Assembly (NCBI GenBank): GCA_900104495.1 | Contig: FMXS01000004.1 | Span: 370,633-434,632 of the forward strand | Reading direction: 5' to 3' | DNA length: 64,000 nt | Source: Ruminococcaceae bacterium FB2012 | GTDB taxonomy: Bacteria; Bacillota; Clostridia; Oscillospirales; Ruminococcaceae | In this document: piece after piece, positions 59,930 through 64,000 of the stretch | How the letters are laid out: the number at the start of each line of letters is the position of its first letter | Position numbering within the stretch: position 1 is the stretch's first letter | The notes under the pieces: generated by a model | What the model was told of the DNA's origin: nothing | The model's input: the letters and a program-made list of their open reading frames with translations, nothing else | Database searches by the model: none | Program-made: the position numbers and the translations under genes

Positions 59930-61999
59930 ATGTTCGGAGAATTCATGCCCGAATGGGAGGGCTTTACCCCCGGAAGATGGAGCAAGGCCGCTGTTGAGGT
60001 CAGAAACTTTATCCTGCATAATTATACCCCATACTACGGTGATGACAGCTTTTTGGCTCCGCCTACCGAAGCTACCAAAAAGCTTTGGGCTACGGTCATG
60101 GACCTTGCCCGTCAGGAAAGGGAAGCCGGCGGTGTCCTCGATATGGACACAAAAGTCGTATCCACTATAACTTCACATCCTGCGGGATATATTGACAAGG
60201 ACCTTGAAAAGATCGTCGGCCTTCAGACGGACAAGCCTTTCAAGCGCTCTCTCCAGCCCTTCGGCGGTATCAGAATGGCTCAGAACGCCTGCACTCAGAA
60301 CGGATATACCGTTGATCCCGAAGTCGTTAAGATCTTTACCGAATACAGAAAAACTCACAATCAAGGCGTATTTGACGCTTATACTCCGGAGATGCGCCTT
60401 GCAAGAAAATCCGCCATAATCACCGGCCTGCCCGATGCCTACGGACGCGGAAGGATCATCGGCGACTACAGGCGCGTGGCTCTCTACGGAATAGACCTGC
60501 TGATCGAGGATAAGAAAAATCAGCTCGATACCTCGCTTGTAAGAATGACTTCGCCCAACATCCGCCTCCGCGAGGAACTTGCTGAACAGATCAGAGCCCT
60601 TGAACAGCTCAAAGAACTCGGCAAGATCTACGGATATGATATTTCCAGGCCGGCCAAAAACGCCCAGGAAGCTGTACAGTGGCTTTACTTCGGCTATCTT
60701 GCCGCTGTTAAGGAGCAGAACGGCGCCGCAATGTCCCTCGGGCGCACTTCGACATTCCTCGACATCTATATCCAGCGCGATCTTGACAAGGGCATTATCA
60801 CCGAGCAGGAAGCTCAGGAGCTTATCGACCACTTCATTATGAAGCTGAGGCTTGTTAAGTTTGCCCGTACCCCCGAATACAATCAGCTGTTCTCGGGAGA
60901 CCCCACCTGGGTGACCGAATCCATCGGCGGCACCGCTATTGACGGAACTCCGCTGGTGACCAAGAACTCTTTCAGATATCTGCACACCCTCGATAACCTC
61001 GGCACCGCTCCCGAGCCGAATATGACGGTCCTGTGGAGTACGAAACTCCCTCCGAACTTCAAGCGCTACTGCGCAAAGATGTCCATTAAGACCTCCTCTA
61101 TACAATACGAAAACGACGATCTTATGCGTGAAACTCACGGCGACGATTACGCTATTGCCTGCTGTGTTTCTTCCATGCGCGTCGGCAAGGAGATGCAGTT
61201 CTTCGGCGCAAGAGCAAACCTCGCAAAGTGCCTGCTTTACGCTATTAACGGCGGCGTTGACGAACGTCTGAAAATACAGGTCGGGCCCAAATACAGGCCC
61301 GTCCGCGGCGAGTACCTCGACTTTGATGACGTTATGGAGAAGTACGACGATATGATGGAGTGGCTCGCAGAGCTTTACGTCAACACTCTGAACATCATCC
61401 ATTATATGCACGATAAATACTGCTACGAAAAGATTCAGATGGCTCTCCACGACAGAGATGTCAAGCGTTATTTCGCCACAGGTATCGCCGGACTTTCGGT
61501 AGTCGCCGACTCGCTTTCCGCTATAAAGTACGCCAAAGTAAGGTGCATCCGAGACGAGGACGGCGTGGTCGTTGATTACGAAGTCGAAGGCGATTTCCCG
61601 AAGTACGGCAACAACGACGACCGCGTGGACAAGATCGCAGTTGACATCGTGAACCGCTTTATGAACAAGATCAGAAAGCATCACACCTACCGCGGAAGCA
61701 TCCCGACTATGTCGATACTGACCATCACTTCAAATGTGGTATACGGCAAGAAGACGGGCTCGACTCCCGACGGCAGAAAAATGGGCGTACCCCTTGCACC
61801 GGGAGCCAATCCCATGCACGGCAGGGATGAACACGGCGCACTTGCATCTCTTTCCTCGGTGGCTAAACTGCCCTGGAGAAACGCGCAGGACGGCATCTCT
61901 AACACCTTCTCGATCATCCCCGATGCCTTGGGCAAGGATCAGCAGGTGTTTGTGGGAGACCTTGATATCGAAGAAATCGCAAAGGAGCTGGATGACTGA
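59930..61999 (+). CDS. pflB: Pyruvate formate-lyase catalytic core, without its glycyl-radical domain
   Basis: A 689-residue protein that converts pyruvate and CoA to acetyl-CoA and formate. Homology to PflB is clear from the start (FMPEWEGFTPGRW) to FSIIPDALGKDQQ. The active-site CysCys is in AIACCVSS at residues 411-412. PflB is normally about 740-760 residues and ends with the RVSGYAV radical loop; this protein stops just before that domain, at LDIEEIAKELDD. The missing piece is encoded two genes on, so the enzyme is split, not broken. ATG 59930 is set by AAAGG 9 nt upstream; an in-frame ATG at 59921 abuts that site. Stop overlaps the next start by 1 nt. Confidence 0.93.
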   Translation: MFGEFMPEWEGFTPGRWSKAAVEVRNFILHNYTPYYGDDSFLAPPTEATKKLWATVMDLARQEREAGGVLDMDTKVVSTITSHPAGYIDKDLEKIVGLQTDKPFKRSLQPFGGIRMAQNACTQNGYTVDPEVVKIFTEYRKTHNQGVFDAYTPEMRLARKSAIITGLPDAYGRGRIIGDYRRVALYGIDLLIEDKKNQLDTSLVRMTSPNIRLREELAEQIRALEQLKELGKIYGYDISRPAKNAQEAVQWLYFGYLAAVKEQNGAAMSLGRTSTFLDIYIQRDLDKGIITEQEAQELIDHFIMKLRLVKFARTPEYNQLFSGDPTWVTESIGGTAIDGTPLVTKNSFRYLHTLDNLGTAPEPNMTVLWSTKLPPNFKRYCAKMSIKTSSIQYENDDLMRETHGDDYAIACCVSSMRVGKEMQFFGARANLAKCLLYAINGGVDERLKIQVGPKYRPVRGEYLDFDDVMEKYDDMMEWLAELYVNTLNIIHYMHDKYCYEKIQMALHDRDVKRYFATGIAGLSVVADSLSAIKYAKVRCIRDEDGVVVDYEVEGDFPKYGNNDDRVDKIAVDIVNRFMNKIRKHHTYRGSIPTMSILTITSNVVYGKKTGSTPDGRKMGVPLAPGANPMHGRDEHGALASLSSVAKLPWRNAQDGISNTFSIIPDALGKDQQVFVGDLDIEEIAKELDD

Positions 62000-62214
62000 T
62001 GGGAATGCTTGTTACCCGCGACGATGAAGAAGGCGAGCTCGACGATCTCGTTTCGATGATAGATCAGCTCATGGAGCAGGGAAGCGGTCATCTGACCATT
62101 GACATCGACGAGGGAGAAAACGGCGTAAAGGTCCACAGATTCAGCACCACCGACTGCGGAAAGACCGGCGCCTGCGCTCAGCCTACGGAACTGACTGACG
62201 ACGACGATCAGTGA
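61999..62214 (+). CDS. Small acidic protein between the two PFL parts, glycyl-domain-like without the glycine loop
   Basis: A 71-residue protein. The stretch LDDLVSMIDQLMEQGSGHLTI resembles IDNLVELLDGYVEKGGHHLNV of the separate glycyl-radical protein, but the rest lacks RVSGYAV. The end (TTDCGKTGACAQ...) has two Cys and is acidic. It starts by TGATG overlap with the PFL core and has AAAGGAG 11 nt before, so it is translated in the same operon. It could occupy the radical-domain site as a place-holder or guard; that is inference. Confidence 0.7.
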   Translation: MGMLVTRDDEEGELDDLVSMIDQLMEQGSGHLTIDIDEGENGVKVHRFSTTDCGKTGACAQPTELTDDDDQ

Positions 62215-62227
62215 AAGGAGAAACGCT

Positions 62228-62479
62228 ATGTCTAATGTTATCCCAAATGACAAGCAGATCGACAATCTTGTTGAACTGCTGGACGGTTATGTAGAAAAGG
62301 GCGGTCATCACCTTAATGTGAATGTTTTTACCCGTGAGACTCTGCTTGATGCACAGGCTCACCCCGAGAAATACCCTCAGCTTACTGTTCGTGTTTCCGG
62401 CTATGCGGTGAACTTTGTTAAACTCACCAAAGAACAGCAGGACGATGTTATCTCCAGGACTTTCCACGAAAAAATATAA
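62228..62479 (+). CDS. Stand-alone glycyl-radical domain of pyruvate formate-lyase
   Basis: An 83-residue protein equal to the C-terminal end of PflB: GGHHLNVNVFTRETLLDA, HPEKYPQLTVRVSGYAVNF and LTKEQQDDVISRTFHEK. Gly58 in the RVSGYAV loop would carry the radical. It is comparable to GrcA/YfiD spare-part proteins, but here the PFL itself lacks this domain, so it must be supplied in trans. Ribosome site AAAGGAG is 7 nt upstream. A PFL-activating enzyme is not in the window. Confidence 0.92.
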   Translation: MSNVIPNDKQIDNLVELLDGYVEKGGHHLNVNVFTRETLLDAQAHPEKYPQLTVRVSGYAVNFVKLTKEQQDDVISRTFHEKI

Positions 62480-62486
62480 ACCGTTT

Positions 62487-62515
62487 AAGGCAGTTCATAT
62501 ACGGACTGCCTTTTT
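62487..62515 (+). terminator. Terminator of the split PFL operon
   Basis: AAGGCAGT pairs with ACTGCCTT (8 bp), followed by TTT. Confidence 0.82.
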
Positions 62516-62562
62516 GATGCCATAAGACTTGTAAAAATTTTGTTAACGTTAGTGGTTAAGTG

Positions 62563-62591
62563 TTGACTTTGAATTATGATTACAGTATAAT
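62563..62591 (+). promoter_or_regulatory. Promoter of smpB and tmRNA
   Basis: TTGACT at 62563-62568, 17 bp, TATAAT at 62586-62591. Confidence 0.8.
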
Positions 62592-62620
62592 ATATTACTA
62601 CCTGCAAAGGAGGTGCCGAT

Positions 62621-63094
62621 GTGGCGATCAATAAAAACGGAACAAAGCAGATCGCGGATAACCGCAAAGCCCGACACGATTATTTCGTACTTGAGCAGAT
62701 CGAATGCGGTATCGAGCTTGTCGGCACCGAAGTCAAGTCTATCCGGAACGGCGGCGTCAACCTCAAGGATAGCTGGTGTTCCATTGACAACGGCGAAATG
62801 TGGGTAAAGGGTATGCACATCTCGCCCTACGAGCAGGGAAATATCTTCAACCGCGACCCAATGCGCGTGAGAAGGCTGCTGCTACACAAACGGGAGATCA
62901 ACAGGCTGTTCGGTAAGGTCAAGCAGGAAGGGCTTACGCTGATCCCGCTGTCGCTGTATTTTAAGGGCAGCAGGGTAAAAATGGCACTCGGTCTGTGCAA
63001 GGGCAAAAAGCTCTATGACAAGCGCGAAGATATGGCCAAGAAAGCCGCTGCAAGAGACATTGACAGAGCAATGAAAGAACGCAGCAAAGAATAA
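62621..63094 (+). CDS. smpB: SsrA-binding protein SmpB
   Basis: A 157-residue protein that holds tmRNA on stalled ribosomes. Typical segments: NRKARHDYFVLEQIECGIEL, VGTEVKSIRNGGVNLKDSW, PYEQGNIFNRDP and the Arg/Lys-rich end. The start is GTG with AAGGAGGTG upstream. Its stop is directly followed by the first base of the tmRNA gene, so both RNAs probably arise from one transcript. Confidence 0.96.
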   Translation: MAINKNGTKQIADNRKARHDYFVLEQIECGIELVGTEVKSIRNGGVNLKDSWCSIDNGEMWVKGMHISPYEQGNIFNRDPMRVRRLLLHKREINRLFGKVKQEGLTLIPLSLYFKGSRVKMALGLCKGKKLYDKREDMAKKAAARDIDRAMKERSKE

Positions 63095-63457
63095 GGGGAT
63101 GTAAAGGTTTCGACGGGGATCTCGAAGAGCGATAAGCGGGTAGAGGCGCGCAGAACTCTTTAAAAGGCGCACGTTTTAAAATTAGACGACAACGATAATT
63201 TTGAACTGGCTGCTGCCTAAGTGCAGTGCCCGTCTTGCCTGAGAGTACCACGGCTCAGGTAAAGGCGTCGACTTAGTGGTGAACGTTCCCGGGCAACGGC
63301 TGTAGCCAGAGAATGTATCACAGCCTACCGAACAGTGCCGCTTGCTTGTTTGCAGCGCTGCAAGGGAAACGGCGCAAGCCGCAATAACAAGCTGCACCCG
63401 AAGAAATTCGCTGGGACAGGTTTTCGGACACGGGTTCAATTCCCGTCATCTCCACCA
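63095..63457 (+). ncRNA. ssrA: tmRNA (SsrA)
   Basis: The 5' end GGGGATG (63095-63101) pairs with CATCTCC (63447-63453) followed by A and CCA (63455-63457). The tRNA-like T-arm GGGTTCAATTCCC lies near the 3' end. The reading frame ends in GCT GCT GCC TAA at 63209-63220. By analogy with the UAG-C element of other tmRNAs the resume codon is GAC at 63188, giving the tag DNDNFELAAA after the added Ala. The tag ends in the usual LAAA-like degradation signal. Confidence 0.95.
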
Positions 63458-63502
63458 ACAGGGTCAAGGCCCTGCACCGATGCCGCCTTTTTGTGCATTG
63501 AC

Positions 63503-63593
63503 AACTCTATCTTTAATTAACAATCCTATCATTAATTTAGTGCTTTGCACAAAAAGATCTCATGGTTTTTCTGACTAACTCTATCTTTAATTT
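63503..63593. repeat. Direct repeat pair AACTCTATCTTTAATT
   Basis: Two copies at 63503-63518 and 63577-63592, 74 bp apart, downstream of tmRNA. Possibly remains of an insertion or duplicated integration site. Confidence 0.6.
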
Positions 63594-63635
63594 AGCACTA
63601 CAAATAGGAACAAGTTTTTTCATCAATGCGCAGGT

Positions 63636-63668
63636 ACAAGCCCGACACCGTTACGGTGTCGGGCTTGT
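63636..63668. repeat. Perfect 15-bp inverted repeat hairpin
   Basis: ACAAGCCCGACACCG and its complement around a TTA loop. Strong hairpin just outside the insertion element. Confidence 0.8.
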
Positions 63669-63689
63669 GCTAATTGGATGCTTTAGCGT

Positions 63690-64000
63690 AACTAAACCCC
63701 CGGTTCTACCGGGGGACATAAAAAAGCTTCAGCGAGCGCTTTAAAATAACCTCCAACTGTGATAAAATAGTAATGGTTTGGCAACCGCATTACTATCAAA
63801 AACAGAAGGAGGTTATTCGCTTGAAGAATGAAATTAAGCATTTATCACATTCAACGTATAGGTGTCAGTATCACATAGTGTTTGCACCAAAGTACAGAAG
63901 GAAAGTGATATATGGTCAGTTAAGAGCGGATATAGGTCAGATATTGAGGAAGCTATGTGAACAAAAGAATGTAGAAATACTTGAAGCAACAGCAATGCCT
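63690..64000 (+). mobile_element. Left part of an IS200/IS605-type insertion element (cut by window edge)
   Basis: A perfect 7-bp hairpin (CCCCCGG, TTCTA loop, CCGGGGG; 63697-63715) lies about 100 bp before a TnpA-like gene. IS200/IS605 elements have such subterminal hairpins instead of terminal inverted repeats. The exact left tip is not determined. Confidence 0.75.
63821..64000 (+). CDS. tnpA: IS200/IS605-family TnpA transposase (partial, 5' end)
   Basis: The first 60 codons are in the window and run off its edge. The start STYRCQYHIVFAPKYRRKV, followed by ILRKLCEQKNVEILEA, is typical of HUH-type Y1 transposases of the IS200 group. The TTG start has AGAAGGAGG at 63804-63812. The catalytic HUH and Tyr residues lie beyond the edge, so completeness cannot be judged. 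Confidence 0.92.
   Translation, partial: MKNEIKHLSHSTYRCQYHIVFAPKYRRKVIYGQLRADIGQILRKLCEQKNVEILEATAMP

Larger units (their letters stand above)
63458..63820. other. Repeat-rich intergenic stretch between tmRNA and the insertion element
   Basis: No credible gene. It holds a short AGGG/CCCT hairpin at 63460-63473, a 16-bp direct repeat (63503-63518 and 63577-63592), a 15-bp perfect stem with 3-nt loop at 63636-63668, and the GC hairpin at 63697-63715 at the element end. The long hairpin could terminate tmRNA transcription, although it has no T-run after it. Confidence 0.6.

Noticed and set aside
60173..61684. Long open frame on the minus strand opposite pflB (about 500 codons)
   Set aside because: It mirrors the codon structure of the PFL core, has no ribosome site or recognisable domain, and the plus-strand gene is certain.
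61990..62230. Frameshift or sequencing error as the reason for the split PFL
   Set aside because: The core ends in a linker, an additional gene and two AAAGGAG sites lie between the parts, and the radical protein begins with a normal start; a single indel cannot fuse them.
62961..63520. Small open frames across the tmRNA gene
   Set aside because: They lie in a structured RNA gene and show no ribosome site or protein family.
63636..63668. CRISPR repeat or attachment site
   Set aside because: A single inverted repeat without spaced copies; it looks like a hairpin only.

Overview
The window looks like chromosome from a fibre-degrading anaerobic clostridium, most likely Ruminococcus or a close Oscillospirales relative. 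The reasons are low-to-mid GC content, strong AGGAGG ribosome sites, near-perfect TTGACA-17-TATAAT promoters, single-enzyme lipoprotein glycosidases (GH5, GH43, GH3, GH27), CotJ/CotH proteins, pyruvate formate-lyase, a sensory [FeFe]-hydrogenase and [FeFe]-hydrogenase maturases. The species is an inference from gene content and family resemblance; no search was run.

Region by region. 1-10.4 kb: polysaccharide use, with an operator-flanked sugar-binding lipoprotein, a GH27 alpha-galactosidase with an MFS transporter, a mutarotase-like protein, an AraC regulator, a GH3 glycosidase and a glycogen branching enzyme. 10.6-18 kb: initiator tRNA-Met, a heterodimeric ABC exporter, a GH43 enzyme and a GH5 lipoprotein. 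18-22.3 kb: a divergent type IIA topoisomerase pair on the minus strand. 22.5-34.3 kb: a periplasmic-binding-domain/GGDEF fusion, cotJABC, a branched-chain amino-acid ABC transporter operon (livK, then livHMGF), a CotH lipoprotein and a phosphodiesterase.

34.5-48.7 kb is the most remarkable part. An unknown gene and a TM1266-type regulator are followed by a leader with an intrinsic terminator. Then comes a tightly packed 12-gene run: hydF, hydE, two successive NifH/NifD-like/NifK-like sets, and hypF-hypC-hypD-hypE. Many genes overlap by 1-8 nt. No nifB, nifEN, hypA, hypB, hydG or NiFe-hydrogenase structural gene is present in the window. This looks like an uncharacterised nitrogenase-like redox system joined to the machinery that makes Fe(CN)2CO, and it is the best candidate here for an undescribed system.

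48.9-57.3 kb encodes a DivIVA-like coiled-coil protein, a sensory-type [FeFe]-hydrogenase, a zinc-ribbon/LRR protein, and a kinase, VWA and PP2C trio resembling the TerY-P triad, then a very acidic protein. This looks like an H2 or redox sensor feeding Ser/Thr phosphorylation. 57.3-59.7 kb holds a small membrane protein, an RsbW-like ATPase and a membrane-anchored class A beta-lactamase-fold protein.

59.9-62.5 kb carries a naturally split pyruvate formate-lyase. The catalytic core, with its CysCys pair, is encoded apart from its 83-residue glycyl-radical domain. Between them is a 71-residue acidic protein resembling the radical domain without its glycine loop. The window ends with smpB, a tmRNA gene starting on the base after the smpB stop codon, a repeat-rich stretch, and the left end of an IS200/IS605-type element cut by the window edge.
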